Shown: positions 45,715-57,889 of the stretch, in pieces
How the letters are laid out: each line of letters starts with the position of its first letter
Position numbering within the stretch: the first letter of the stretch is position 1
NCBI GenBank assembly: GCA_007258455.2
Contig: VDFB02193867.1
Span: forward strand, 530,605,944 to 530,669,943
DNA: 64,000 nt
Direction: 5' to 3'
Source of the DNA: Sequoia sempervirens
Lineage: Eukaryota > Streptophyta > Pinopsida > Cupressales > Cupressaceae
Notes under the pieces: model-generated
What the model saw: the letters and a program-made list of their open reading frames with translations, nothing else
Database searches by the model: none
Told to the model about the DNA's origin: nothing
Made by a program: the position numbers and the translations under genes

Positions 45715-46740
45715 AAGAAGAAATGGTAGAGGAAATGGAGCGCATGGAAATGCAGACCTAGCTATGATGGAGATGTTGAGAGGAATTGTTGCTAGATTAG
45801 ATGCAGTCAAAATGGCCCAAAGGAGAGGTCAACCAGTTGATGATGTGAGTGATGAAGAGGTAGAAGTATAGGAAGGAAGGGAAAGAGAAGATCAACCTGG
45901 CCTGGATCAAGGAGAAGAGAGGTTCATAAGAGCCCTAACTAGAGAAAATACCAAACCACATTTCAATCTGCTAGATTATAGAGGTGAGTTGGATTCAGAT
46001 GAATTGCTTTATTGGATAATAGAGATGGAGAAGTATTTTGATTTTGAAGGCACCAATGAAGACAAGAAGGTGAAATTTTCTTGTACAAAGTTGAAAGGAC
46101 ATGCATCTCTTTGGTGGGAACATTTGCAAACAGATAGGAAAAGCAAAGGAAAGGAGAAGATAAAATCATCAAATCGGATGGTGAAAAGTTAAAGAGGAAG
46201 TTTATGCCTATAGATTATCAGATCAGTTTGTTTTGGAAGTTGCAGAATTTGAAGAAAAAGGAGTTAAGTGTGATAGAGTATACTGAGGAGTTCTACAAGT
46301 TGAATATCAGATCCGAACATTCAAAGGATAAGATCAAACAAGTAGCCAGATATGTGAATGGCTTGAGACCATCTATACAGGATGAGATCAGTTTGATCAA
46401 GTTGAAGAGTGTGGAGGAGGCATATCAATGTGCCATAAAGGTAGAAGAGAAGCTGAATAAAAGACATGAGTAGAGACAGAGAGGAAGAGGTGGAAGATTT
46501 TAGAGAGGAATAATTTGTACTAGAGGAGGAAGAGGATATTTTGCAGATCAAAATAAAGATAAGGAAGTTAGTAAGAATGATAATTCATACCGAAGAGATG
46601 ATGGAAACTCTTAGAGGAGAGGAGGATGGTGGTTATCGGAATGAAGGTTATAGAAGAGATGATAGAGGATAAGAGAAAAGAGTATTCAAGGGAACTTGTT
46701 TTAAATGTAGTGGAGAAGGACATAGAGAATTTGAATGTAA
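45715..46740 (+). pseudogene. Gypsy-2 gag with CCHC knuckle, interrupted
   Basis: The reading starts near 45715 (RRNGRGNGAHGNADLAMMEM) and passes a stop near 45870. The gag domain follows (YWIIEMEKYFDFEGTNEDKK; LKGHASLWWEHL; YQISLFWKLQNLKKKE) in frames separated by stops and a frameshift near 46190. The zinc knuckle C-F-K-C-S-G-E-G-H-R-E-F-E-C is intact at 46697-46738. Confidence 0.8.
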
Positions 46741-46904
46741 TTGGGGAGAGACAAGAAAAAAGATAGAGAACAATAGAAGAACAACCTTTCCTGAGGAGGA
46801 TCATTCCAGATCATAATAAACCAGAAGATGGAGAAGTGTTGGTGAATAGAAGAGTATTATGTCAAAGTGAGATGGAGTAGGAGTCGTTGCAAAGAAAGAA
46901 TTTG

Positions 46905-47360
46905 TTTCGAACCAGATGCAAGGTAGCTGGTAAATGTTGCAAAGTAATTGTGGATAGTGGAAGCTTAGAGAACCTGGTTTCTGAAGAAATGGTGACCAAA
47001 TTGAAACTGGAAAGATTGAAACACCTAAAAACATATTAGATAACATGGATTTAAGATGAGCATAAGGTACTAGTAAGTGAACAATGTTTAGTAAAATTGA
47101 AGATAGGAAATTACCATGATGAAGTTTTGTGTGATATCATGCCTATGGATGTATGCCATGTTTTGTTGGGAAGGCCTTGGTAGTATGATAGACAAGCTAT
47201 TCATGATGGAAAGAAGAATACATATACTATTGCTGCTAATGGGATGAAGCAGACTTTGTTACCATTGGAGGATGTTCCTAAAGTTGAGGTTTGTACTCAT
47301 GCTATAATTTGTTTGGTTGATGGAAGGAAGTGTATGGATGGATTGAGACATGAGAACATG
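46905..47360 (+). pseudogene. Gypsy-2 aspartic protease
   Basis: VIVDSGSLENLVSEEMV with an intact D-S-G at about 46953-46961, followed by VLLGRPW near 47165 (ILG-type second motif). Stops follow the first part. Confidence 0.75.
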
Positions 47361-47369
47361 TGCTAGGCC

Positions 47370-48720
47370 TTGGGTCCTAAGAAGGCTGAAGACTTGAAGC
47401 ATGTAGAAGAACAACCAAAGGAGATAAAGGAGTTTCTAACTAAGAATGAGGAGATCATTTCAGATAATGTACCTGATGGATTACCACCTGTGAGGAGTAT
47501 TAGTCATTGCATGGATCTGATTCCTGGAGCTAGTTTTCCTGATAAAGCAGCACACCAGATGACACTGGTAGAGAATGAAGAGTTGAATAAACAAGTGTAA
47601 GAGTTGTTGAGGAAGGGTTTGATCAGAGAAAGCTTAATTCCTTGTGCAGTACCTACTATTTTAGCACCTAAGAAGGATGGAGAATGGAGGATGTGTATAG
47701 ACTCTAGAGCCATAAACAAGATCAAAGTGAAGTACAAATTTCCTTTTCCTCAGATGGATGACATTATGGAGTTTTGAGTGGAGCTAAATACTTTACAAAG
47801 ATAGATTTGAAGAGTGGATATCATCATATCAGAATCAAAGAAGGGGTTGAGTGGAAGACAACATTTAAGACAATTGAAGGATTGTATGAGTGCTTGGTGA
47901 TGCCTTTTGGAATAACAAATGCACCAAGTACTTTCATGAGGTTGATGAATGAGGTATTGAAGAAATTCTTGGGTAAGTTTGTGATTGTTTATTTGGATGA
48001 AATCTTGATTTTCTGTAAGACTAGAGAGGAACATTTGTTGCATATAAGACAAGTTTTGGAGAGGTTGAGAGAAGAGCAGTTGTTGATAAACATTAAGAAG
48101 TGTAGTTTCATAAAATTAGAATTGGTATATCTAGGATTTGTGATATATGTGGATGGATTGAAGATGGATCCTGAGAAGGTGAGAGAAATTGTTGAGTGGC
48201 CTACACCAGAAAGGATTATATAGGTAAGATCAATTCATGGATTGACTAGTTTCTACTGAAAGTTCATTAGGATTTTTAGTTCTATTTGCAGTCCTATGAC
48301 AAAAATAATGAGAGGGGATAAGAAGGATTTTAGGTGGACATCTAGAGTAGATCAGAGTTTTGAGTTGTTGAAATAGAAGGTGACTGAGAAACCTATGTTG
48401 GATTTACCAGACTTTGATAAGATATTTCAGGTAGACTGTGATGCAAGTGGAAATGCAATTGGAGCAGTATTGCATCAAGAAGGGAGACTAGTAGCTTATT
48501 TTAGTGAGAGATTGAATGATGCTAGGAAAAGGTATTCAGTATAAGACCAGGAGTTTTATGCCATAGTTCGAGCCTTGAAGAAGTGGAGACATTACTTGTT
48601 TCCTAAGAAATTTGTGTTGTATATGGATCATCAGGCTTTGCAATATTTGAATAGTCAAGGAGAGTTGAATCAGAGACACATGAGATGGGTAGAATTCTTG
48701 TAGAGTTATGCTTTTTTTTT
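47370..48720 (+). pseudogene. Gypsy-2 reverse transcriptase and RNase H, decayed
   Basis: RT begins after the GLPPVRSISHCMDLIPGASF segment (about 47475). 47774-48223 is a 149-codon block with [27 protein letters not shown] and a catalytic box reading [11 protein letters not shown], where the second Asp of YLDD is Glu. RNase H words appear at 48425-48600 (VDCDASGNAIGAVL; [21 protein letters not shown]). At least five stops interrupt the frame. Same clade level as Gypsy-1 but a clearly different family. Confidence 0.85.
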
Positions 48721-49558
48721 TTTAAACATAGGAGTGGAAAGTCAAATAGAGTTGTTGATGCCTTTAGTAGGAGAAGGAATTTACTAACAAAGATGAGAGT
48801 GGAGGTATTAGGCTTTGATGAATTGAAGACCTTGTATGAAGAAGACCCGGATTTTGCAGAACCTTGGAGAGCTTGTAAAGAATCAGTCTTGGAGGATAGG
48901 AGTCAATGGTTGGATTATTTCATTCAGGAGGATATGTTGTTCAAAGGGAACTAGTTGTGCATACCCCAAAGTTCAATGTGGAATAGCTTGGTGAAAGAAA
49001 AACATAGTGGAGGATTTTTAGGACACTTTGGAGTTGATAAGACAGTAGCATTGGTAAGTGAGAATTACTTCTAGCCACAAATTTATAAGGATGTTGAGAA
49101 ATTTGTGCAGAGTTGCAGATTTTGTCAAGTTGCAAAAGGGAATAGTCAGAATGTTAGATTTTATAAGCCTTTGACAGTTCTGTAGAGACCTTGGGAGGGG
49201 ATCAGCTGGATTTCATACTTGGTTTGCCACAAACACAAAGAGGTAATTATTCTATATTTGTGGTGGTGAATAGATTTTCTAAAATGGCACATTTCATACC
49301 TTGTAAGAAGACAACAAATGCAGTACATGTAGCAGACTTGTTTTTCAAGGAAGTGGTCTGATTGCATGGATTACCTAGGAGTATTGTTTCAAACAGAGAT
49401 ACAAAGTTTGTTGGTTACTTTTGGAGGACACTTTGGAAGAAGTTAAAGATAGATTTGAAATTCAGTTCTACTTTTCACCCATAGATTGATGGACAGATAG
49501 AGGTAGTAAATAGGATTTTGGGGAATTTGTTGAGATGTGTGGTTGGAGAGAAGACCAG
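48721..49558 (+). pseudogene. Gypsy-2 integrase, cut by the gap
   Basis: The H2C2 zinc region is partly readable (FLGHFGVDKTVAL ... CRFCQVAKGN). The core reads [13 protein letters not shown] and [14 protein letters not shown], where the first catalytic Asp (VVVD) is Asn, while IDGQIEVVNR keeps the catalytic Glu. It ends at the 100-N gap. Confidence 0.8.
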
Positions 49559-49658
49559 NNNNNNNNNNNNNNNNNNNNNNNNNNNNNNNNNNNNNNNNNN
49601 NNNNNNNNNNNNNNNNNNNNNNNNNNNNNNNNNNNNNNNNNNNNNNNNNNNNNNNNNN
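49559..49658. other. Assembly gap (100 N)
   Basis: Exactly 100 N, inside Gypsy-2 integrase on the left and CT-rich low-complexity DNA on the right; the rest of Gypsy-2 and the 5' half of Gypsy-1 are missing. Confidence 0.99.
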
Positions 49659-49890
49659 CTCTCTCAAGTCTCTCCCTCACACCTCCTCACCCTCTCTCAA
49701 ATCTCTCTCTCTATCTCTTTGTCTCTCTCTCTCTCTCACTCACTCCCTCTATCTCTCTCCCACTCCCTCTCTCCCTCTCTCCCAAGTTCATCCTTCCCAC
49801 CCCCTCTCCCTCTCTTAGGTCTCTCCCTCCCCTCTCTCAATTCTCTCCCTCCCACACTAACTAGAGCTCTCTCTCTCTCTCTCTCTCTCG
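49659..49890. repeat. CT-rich simple repeat
   Basis: A nearly pure pyrimidine tract (CTCTCTC, TCCCTC) with the strand composition opposite to the GA-rich block at 50560-51890. Sequencing and assembly commonly fail in such DNA, which may explain the adjacent gap. Confidence 0.9.
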
Positions 49891-50559
49891 GGTGTTGGCA
49901 ATAAGTTGAGTCCACTTTTTGGCCATTTAGTGGAAGTGTTTTCCTTGATTTTCAGAATTTGCACGTTTGACCTTAAAATTTGAAGCACTTAGAAATGGAA
50001 TCTTGAAAAAAGTCACTAATCATAAAATATAGTACTCAGAGTCTAGTTTCCAAATATATAATTTATTTCAATACCGAGATGATACAAATTGATTTTCAAT
50101 AGGCATTTCTAAAAACCACTATTTAAAAGTCATTTTTTTTTACCATATCATGCACGTGTACGTCATCCATATTTTGACCTAAATAATCATATTTTTCAAT
50201 ATCCTTTTGGGAAAAGATTTGTAACTCACTGAAGCACGCTTTCCATATTTTTTGGTAATTTTTTATTAATTTTATTTTTTGTTAATTTTTTATTGGCCAT
50301 ATTTGGTGTTTTAAAAAATCGCCGTGTACACCACACATAAGATGACCTAAACTTATGATATTTTTATTTTTATTTTTAAATTGAAAAGAATTGTTTGAAG
50401 TATGCTTTCGTGCAATTTGTTCATCAAAAAAATTATGTTAATCAAAAGTTATCAAAATACTAAAAAACCCAGATAATTCAAGTTTATGGACCTGTTTCAT
50501 CATAAATTAATTGAAAAATAAAAAATATAATCCAATTGTATAAAAATTACATATTTGGG
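49891..50559. other. AT-rich spacer between CT- and GA-rich blocks
   Basis: No ORF of note. The words CCTTGATTTTCAGAATTTG and GTCTAGTTTCCAAATA have weak counterparts at 52690-53180, suggesting a repeat family around the low-complexity blocks; no clear termini are visible. Confidence 0.35.
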
Positions 50560-51890
50560 AGGAAAAGGGGAGATAAAGATAAGTAGAGAGGGAAGGAGAG
50601 GTAGAGAGACATGAAAGAGGGAGGTGAGATAGAGAGAAATAGAGAGAGTGTGGTAGGGAGTGATGGAGAGATATGCAAGTAGAGAGGGATAGGTGAGATA
50701 GAGAGAAGTAGAGAGAGATAGAGATAGAGGGAAGGAGGGAGGGCGAGCGAGAGAGGGGAGGAAGGGATAGGTAAAGAGGGATAGGTGAGATAAAGATAAG
50801 TAGAGAGATAATGGTGATATATAGAGGAGAGAGTTACAAAGAGGGAAATAGAGAATGGTAAGATAGAGATGAGAGAGTGAGAGAGAAAGAGGGTGAGGAG
50901 GGAGAGAGAGTGAGAGAGAGAGGTAGAGGGAGGGAGAGGAGAGATATAGAGTAGATAGGGGAAAAGGTAGGGAGGGAGACATCAAGAGAGAGAGAGATGG
51001 AGGGAGAGGTAGATAGAGAGAGGGCAAGGGGAGATAAAAATAATTAGAGAGGGAAGGAGAGGTAGAGAGAGAGAAGTAGAGAGGGAATGAGGGAGGGAGT
51101 TAGAGAAGCGAGATAGAGAGGTGTAGAGAGAGTTGTAGGGAGTGATGGATGGAGAGGTAGGTAAAGAGGGATTAGGGAGATATAGAGTAGAGAGGTATGG
51201 ACAGAGAGAGTGGGAGGTGAGATAAAGAGTAATAGAGAGAGAGAGAGTGGTAGGCTGTGATGGAGAGAGAGGTAGGTAAAGAGGGAGAGGGGAGATATAG
51301 ATAAGTAGTGAGGGAGGGAGGGAGATGTAGTGAGGGAGAGAGAGGTGAGAGAGAGAAATAGAGAGTGGTGGAAGGAGAGGTACGTAGAGAGAGGGAGAGA
51401 GGAGATAAAGATAAGTAGAGAGGGAAGGAGAGGTAGAGAGAGAGGAGAGATAGAGAGAAGTAGAGAGGGAATGAGGGAGGGAGAGGTAGGGAGGGAGAGA
51501 AAGGTGAGACAGAGAGGTGTAGAGAGAGAGTGGTAGGGTGTGATGGATGTAGATGTAGGTAGACGGAGGGATTGGGAGATAGAGAGTATATATGGATGAA
51601 GAGAGGGAGAAATAACTATGGACGGAGAGAGAGGGAGGTGAGAGAGAGGTGAGGTAGAGAGAAATAGAGAGTGGTAGGGAGTTATGGAGGGAGAGGTGGG
51701 TAGAGAGAGAGAGAGATAAGTAGAGAGGGAAGGAGGGAGGGAGCGAGAGAGAAGTGAGATAGAGAGAATTAGAGGGAAATGGGGAGAGAGAGAGTTCTTG
51801 AGATCAAGGGAGAGAGATTTAGATAAAGGGATGGAGATAGTGAGAGAGAGGTCTAGAGTGTAAGGGATACAAATTGAGTGAGATAGAGAG
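50560..51890. repeat. 1.3-kb GA-rich (polypurine) minisatellite
   Basis: Almost entirely G and A with occasional T: GAGAGGGAAGGAGAGGTAGA, AGTAGAGAGGGAATGAGGGA and AGTGGTAGGGAGTGATGGAG recur many times, giving higher-order units of roughly 100-150 bp. The long Ser/Leu-rich readings on the minus strand are composition artefacts. Confidence 0.9.
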
Positions 51891-52117
51891 AAATAATACA
51901 ACTTGCTGGTTACTAAAATTTGACCTCTTAATTTTACTGAAACCACTCTCAAACATCCTGAAACTGTATACATGAAATATAACTTAAAGTATAAGAAAGT
52001 AAACGTCCATATGTGAATTTCAATGTTTATTTCATGTATGTATTTTGAATCCTCAAAGATAACAAGAAGAAATAAAAAAAAGAGAAGAAAAATAAATTCA
52101 ATAAATAGACCAAAACG

Positions 52118-52340
52118 CGAGCACATTATAACGCACTTACGTTTTATCAATGCATTCACAAAATGCAAGCGTGTTATAATGCAATCACATTTTGTCAATG
52201 CATTCACAAAAATCGATTGCATTATAACACCCTTGCATTTTTTCAATGCATTCACAAAAAGTGAGCACATTATAATGCGCTTGCATTTTTTCAATACATT
52301 CAAATAACGTGAGCGTGTTATAACAAGCTTGTATTTTGTC
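52118..52340. repeat. 48-bp tandem repeat, about 4.5 units
   Basis: Units with GAGC(A/G)(C/T)(A/G)TTATAA(C/T) and GCATT...TCAATGCATTCACAAAA recur with 47-49 base spacing at 52127, 52174, 52223, 52270 and 52319. Confidence 0.85.
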
Positions 52341-53214
52341 TTGATTTGGGAATCCCCAATCCTTTGGCTTGGATTTTCTTTGGATTTCCAACCCAAAGGT
52401 TTGGAGGGCCTTCCCAACATCCAAGGATGTGTTTTTGCATATTCTACAAATTTTCACATAATCTCATTCGTGCTCATCGTCAGGTTTGCATGTGTTCAAG
52501 GTTAGACAAATTGAACACCTGGGTAATGTTAGGCTCTCTCTTAGCTATCTACCGATGTATTTTTTTTCACATTTCGAAAATGTTAAGCCTTTGATCTATA
52601 ATTTATTTTGTTTGTGTGTCTTCTTTTTGGTGAAAACCAGTGTTTGGTGTTTTTTTCATTATAAATTAACCGTTCATCAAAATTTCAAATAAATTACATT
52701 TTTAGAAACTAGACTCCATTCTACACATATTAAAAAAATAATATTAATTTTTCAGTTACTTTCAAAAATTTATAGGGGTAGCATGACCAAAATTCTATTT
52801 TTTAGGAAGTGTCTACTTTGAAAATTAGTAAAAAATTAAATATTCATTAAAAAATTATTAAAAAAATTGAGCATAAACTACATACTACTAGCTAATTTCT
52901 CACTAAATCTATTTTAAAAATACTAAAAAAGGTTCACCATGCTAAGTACCCACAAAAATTGCTATGTAATGTTTTTTAGAGAAAAACAACACCAATTTAT
53001 GTGGTCCCCTCTTTTGAACCCCTTAATCTCAACCATTTTCAAAATAAATTAGTAGTTAAGAAAGTAGACTCAGAGCACTACAATCCTTATTTTTGTTGCA
53101 TCTCAAAATTTTGAGTGGTAACTATCCTCAATTTCACGTCCAAGGTTAGTATTTCTTGATTTTAGAAAAAAATTGGCCACTTAAGCCCCCTTTTTGGCCT
53201 TCCATCATTTTGCT
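52341..53214. other. AT-rich stretch, no gene recognised
   Basis: No domain is seen. It separates the tandem repeat from the broken end of LINE-B at about 53215. Confidence 0.4.
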
Positions 53215-55274
53215 CTTACCCAATAAACAATAAGGCAAATTTTTTTGTTCTAGAATTGTACCCTTCAAACACAAGGTGTTCCAAAAGGTGGAAATATCCC
53301 TTGAAGCAATCTCGATAGGGCTAACATAGTAATCTATAGAAGGCTAGATATTAGAAGAAATTTGAGAGAAAGCGAGTTCAAACATTTTAAATTCTTGGAT
53401 GAGCATAATATCAATTTTATGTTCCAAAATGTATCTTTTATCATATGTTATTTGTGTGGGATGTACAACCCCCTAATGTTCCAAGAAATAATTTTCATAT
53501 GTAAAAGAGAGGATAAAACCTTAGTGGTACAATTAATTTGGGCTTGATGAAGATGCTCAAATGTAAAGGAGGTTTTAAAACTCATTTCATTAGGGTTTTG
53601 GACCCTAACATATCCAAGGTACTTTATTTTCCCAAAACTACATCTCTTGTTGCTTCTATGGATCTTGTTTCTCTTTCTGAAGGTATACCTTGTTTAAGAT
53701 ATCCTCCCATATCAATTTTTTTTATTTCTTTTTCTTTCCATGAATTGGTGCCCATTCCTTATCTTGGAAAGAAGTGAGGGTTTATCCAGAGGTCAAATAA
53801 GTAGTCTTGAGGCTAATAAGAGGAAAAGATCCCACCATCCTGGTACAAAAGGCCTTTTCTTCAAACAATAGAAGATACTTACTCCCTTCCCAACCTTGTG
53901 ATTGATTTTCCTCTACATTCTCTTTTGGGAGAGAGTTGTTCAAAGAGAGCTCCTTTAAATTCTACTTCTCATAGCCCTCTATCATTTTCCCTTCCTATAT
54001 TTCTAAGTCAACCAATGTGGATCTAACACTTTCTTTATTAGGCATTCCAACACAGAGCTCAACTAAAGATAATTTTGTATCCTTTTAATTCAGGGTCTCC
54101 ATGTGAACCCAGTAGGGAGAGGGGGCTTCTGGTTCCACCAATAAATTATGGGGTAAGCCATTTGTAGGAAGGGGGAAGGATCACTTGGTCCCCCAAAACA
54201 CCCATCAGGCTATAAGGGACTAGAGGGGAGGCAGTCAAGACTAGAGGGTCCTTAGCATTGTTAGCCATAACATGAACCTCATTTAGAGCCATGGGTGATA
54301 TTTTGGTGGCTTCATTTTTTTGAGAATATTGTTTTTTTTAGTTATTACTCGGGTGGTTGAAATTGTTATAGATCTAATAAAATATTCCAACATTCTCATA
54401 CACAATAGGTTGTGTCCAACACCCAAGCCTAGATTTTAAAGTGATCTTGGAGGGAAGAACTGTGTTGGTAGAAACATTGACACATTCTCACAAAAACCAA
54501 TCTAAATTTTTGGATGGTAGCTTTGTCAACTATCAGCAATTGGTCAAAGGAGTTGGAACTGCTTTGGAACATATTGTAGTTCTAGAGTTCTAGAGGTAAA
54601 CTAGGAAAATAGATCTAGGTAGGAGCAAAAATTTCCAGATCCTTGGTAGAGTTAAAACCTAGTTTTCATTTACACAAGGAAATGAAGTTCTTGAAATTTT
54701 TGTCTAGAGCCCAGAGGCACCAAGTTAGAATCTTCGCCAGATCTTCCTTATTGAAAAAAATTAAATAAAAATAGGCCACTGACCATAGCACTTATGATGA
54801 CATTGCCTTTAAGTTTCTAGGTCAATAAGACCCATTTCCTAAATTGCTCAACATTGGGTCTAGAATCAAGGAACTTACCAAAAAGGAAATTGTCCATTTT
54901 CACCAACATCGCTTTAAGAAGATCATCATGCATATCTATCACAAGAACCTCATTTGAAACAAAGTAATGGGGGACATAATGCATACTGGGAAGAGGGGAA
55001 TGTTGCTTGATAAATTTTTTCATTAAAGAAAAAGGTCTCCCCCTCAAAAAGAGAAGCAAAAATGCCCATATCCACATCTATGACAAAAATCGGGGAGACC
55101 AGGGGGTCCCTCCAAGACCCCTACTAAAGGGATCATGTGTTGGATCCCACCAACAAAACTCAAAGGAAACAAACTAACAAAACACGTGAAACCTTTCATG
55201 TGGAAGTAGGAGGACACCACTTCCTTCGGAGCAACAAAACATGAACCAAACCTTAGATTCAAAAACCTCCACAT
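53215..55274 (-). pseudogene. LINE-B ORF1 and start of endonuclease, minus strand
   Basis: Paralogue of LINE-A in reverse. 55274-55044 matches 22348-22570 (LPLSFVGGIQHMIPLVGVL versus LPLSFFGGLQHMIPLVGVL). 55077-54817 has the DUF4283 start (VLVIDMHDDLLKAMLVKMDN). The linker at about 54300-53960 is uninterrupted, and 53547-53362 matches 34134-34325. It breaks off within the endonuclease near 53215. Because the 5' half is kept and the 3' half lost, this is later breakage and not ordinary LINE 5' truncation. It supplies the empty site for the 10-kb element. Confidence 0.75.
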
Positions 55275-56306
55275 ATATTATATTGTTACATGATGTTATA
55301 TCTTAGAGATTATGTATGATCTTAACTATTGATCTATATCATGATCATATATATTCATATTGAATTCATCATTTACAGATTGAATTTTCATATGATGTTA
55401 TGTATATATATTTTATGTCATTAAGTATATGAAATTTAATATAGGATATACTATGTCTTAGATATTATATGTGATTAGGCATATGAAATTCAATATAGGA
55501 TACATTATGTCTTAGAGATTCTAGATATGATCTTATTTATTGACATTCAATTTATATGCCATCTTGCAGTGTTACATGATAAGTATTAGATATTTTATAT
55601 GATCATATATATCAATATAAGATATTCATATTCAATTTATATGTTATCTTACATTGTGTACATGGTGTTATGTAAGTTAGAGATTGTATCTAATCCTACA
55701 TATTGATCTATAAGATCATATATTCTCATATCACATTCATCATTTATAGATTCCATTGTTACATGATGTTATGTCTTAGATATTTTATATGACTAAGTAT
55801 ATATGTTTCATTATATAATACATTATGTGTTAGAGATTTTACTTACAATTCTATATATTGATGTTCAATTTTTTACGTTATCTTACATTGTGTACATGAT
55901 ATTATGTCTTAGAGATTATATATTTGATCTTGTATATTTATTTATAGCATCATATATATTCATATCAGACTCGTCATTTATAGATTACATTGTTACATGA
56001 TGTTATGCCTTAGAAATTATATATGATCATTATTTATATTGCATCTAACATTTATAGATTACACCATTTCATCATGTGTCTCAAAGATTGTAGATATGAT
56101 CCTATATATATATTGATATTGATATTCAATGTATATGTTCACAACTAGATCACATAGATAAGTGTTTATATTCATACATTCAATTTATGTGTTCATATGC
56201 TAAGTTACAGATAGATAAAGTCTCATATATTCATGCATTCAATTTATATGTCTACATATTAAAAAATATATATAAATAAATATCCATATTCATATTCATA
56301 TTCAAT
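55275..56306. repeat. AT-rich tandem array next to LINE-B
   Basis: Inverted counterpart of 21108-22340: GTTACATGATGTTATGTCTTA, GATCATATATATTCATAT and TCATTTATAGATTACATTG units repeated about ten times. It abuts the start of LINE-B as the other array abuts LINE-A. Near 56170-56210 it holds the unoccupied version of the retroposon site. Confidence 0.8.
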
Positions 56307-56319
56307 TTATATATCCACG
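56307..56319. repeat. LINE-C target-site duplication, left copy
   Basis: TTATATATCCACG, identical to 63836-63848. Confidence 0.9.
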
Positions 56320-56739
56320 AAAAATTAAAGTTAGAAAAAGAAAAAAATGGAGTAGAGCAGTGCGAATTCGCAAGGCAGAAAGGTTGCTTCAGAAGGTAAG
56401 GTAGTAGGGGATGGAAGAAGGCATTGGGGAGAAAAATCATTGGAAGAGAAAGCTGAGGGTGGAGTGCAAGTTCACATACCACAGTGGGTTTTCGTTGGCA
56501 GAGAATGGGTTGATAAATGTTTACCAACCTTGTCATAGAAGATGATTGATAAGAAAGAAAGGGACACATTAAGGCGACAACATGACACCCCTGAAACCCC
56601 CACTGAATGTCGAATTCCACGACTAGGGTAGTTACCATCTTTTGAGCGAATTAGTAATGGAGAACAGAATGTCCGGGAAAACCACCAGTGGCGAAATAAA
56701 CCTAGTAGCCATCACAAAACAAGAAGTAGAAGGATTAGG

Positions 56740-57396
56740 TTGGATCCACTGAAGGAAGAACAAAGGAAAGCGTTGACAGTGAGCGATCTGAAGGACAATG
56801 AGCACCCCATGGAGATTGATGTCACAGAGGAGATCAAGGAGGACGCTGCTCTTCTTAGCGATTTTTCCTGTATTTTCTATTTCATCAGGGGCACACCGAG
56901 TCGAGCAGTGATCAAGAATTGGATCAAAGACAATTGGAATACAAAAGTATTAATAAGATTCATGCTGAAGGGGTTTTTTGTGGTGGTTTTTGTAGATGAG
57001 CAAACAAAACGCAGAATAATGGAAGGGGATTTATGGTCCATGAAGGGCATGCCCCTCTATATGCAACCGTGGTGCATGAATTTTGATCTGACCAAAAAGC
57101 AACCGTATGAAAAACCGATTTGGGTTAGACTTTACAATTTACCAATAGAATACTGGGCCGAAGAATGCTTGGAGAAGATTGGTAGGTCTTTGGGAACCTT
57201 ACTGGAAGTGGATTCGAATATTTTGGAAGGAGATCTATATAAGTTTGCCAGGCTTCACATCGTGGAAATTGATTCTATACCACACAAAATATGTCTCCTG
57301 GTGAAGGGGGAGTGGTGGCTACAGGATGTTGAGATTGAAGAACCACGGTTCTTTTGTGTGAAGTGTGGTGATAGAAATCATAGCACTAAGACCTGA
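56740..57396 (+). pseudogene. LINE-C ORF1 (DUF4283 plus zinc knuckle)
   Basis: A 218-codon open segment that lacks an ATG at its start. An upstream ATG frame at 56657-56752 appears to be its N-terminus in a shifted phase. It carries DUF4283 features (FVDEQTKRRIMEGDLW, QPYEKPIWVRLYNLPIEYW, KFARLHIVEIDSIPHKICL) and ends in a CCHC knuckle, C-V-K-C-G-D-R-N-H-S-T-K-T then TGA where the last Cys (TGC) is expected. ORF1 proteins bind LINE RNA in the cytoplasmic particle. Readable Pro/Asn-rich tail sequence continues to about 57900 with stops. Confidence 0.8.
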
Positions 57397-57889
57397 ATTG
57401 ATAATGTAAGGGTTTGGAATGGTCATCCCTCCAGAAATACCCCTTCACGAAACACCACACCTAAGACGGATGATCCCAAGGAAAGGTCATACATTCTTGA
57501 AACAACCAATCCAAAAAAATGGGTTCAGCAGCAAGGCGTTCACTCTACCAAGGAGCCACATAATAGAAAATATGGGTTGGATTTATCCACGCAGCAACCC
57601 TTCCAGGCGAGAGGGCAACAACCAAAGAGAACACGGAGACAAAGGATGCAGCTAGGGAAAGTGATGACCTAGATTCAAATGCCAATGGTGATGATGAATT
57701 GGACATAATTGATGAAAGGTGTATCTCTTAGTCGGTAATTAATCACCTGGGTTTGGGAAAAATTGACACCTCTGGCAATCCAAGAGGCAAAAAATCCTTA
57801 AAACAACTACGGGAAGAAGAAGCAGTTGCTAAGAAATATACCAGCATCACCAAATTCATGAGTACCAAGGGAGGAGCTGCCTCCCTTAG

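Noticed and set aside
49659..49904. Plus-strand Ser/Leu/Pro-rich frames next to the second gap
   Set aside because: CT-repeat translation, partly through N; not a gene.
51044..52420. 458-codon minus-strand frame rich in Ser, Leu, Tyr and Pro
   Set aside because: It is a by-product of the GA-rich minisatellite; no stops arise because of composition, and the sequence has no domain.
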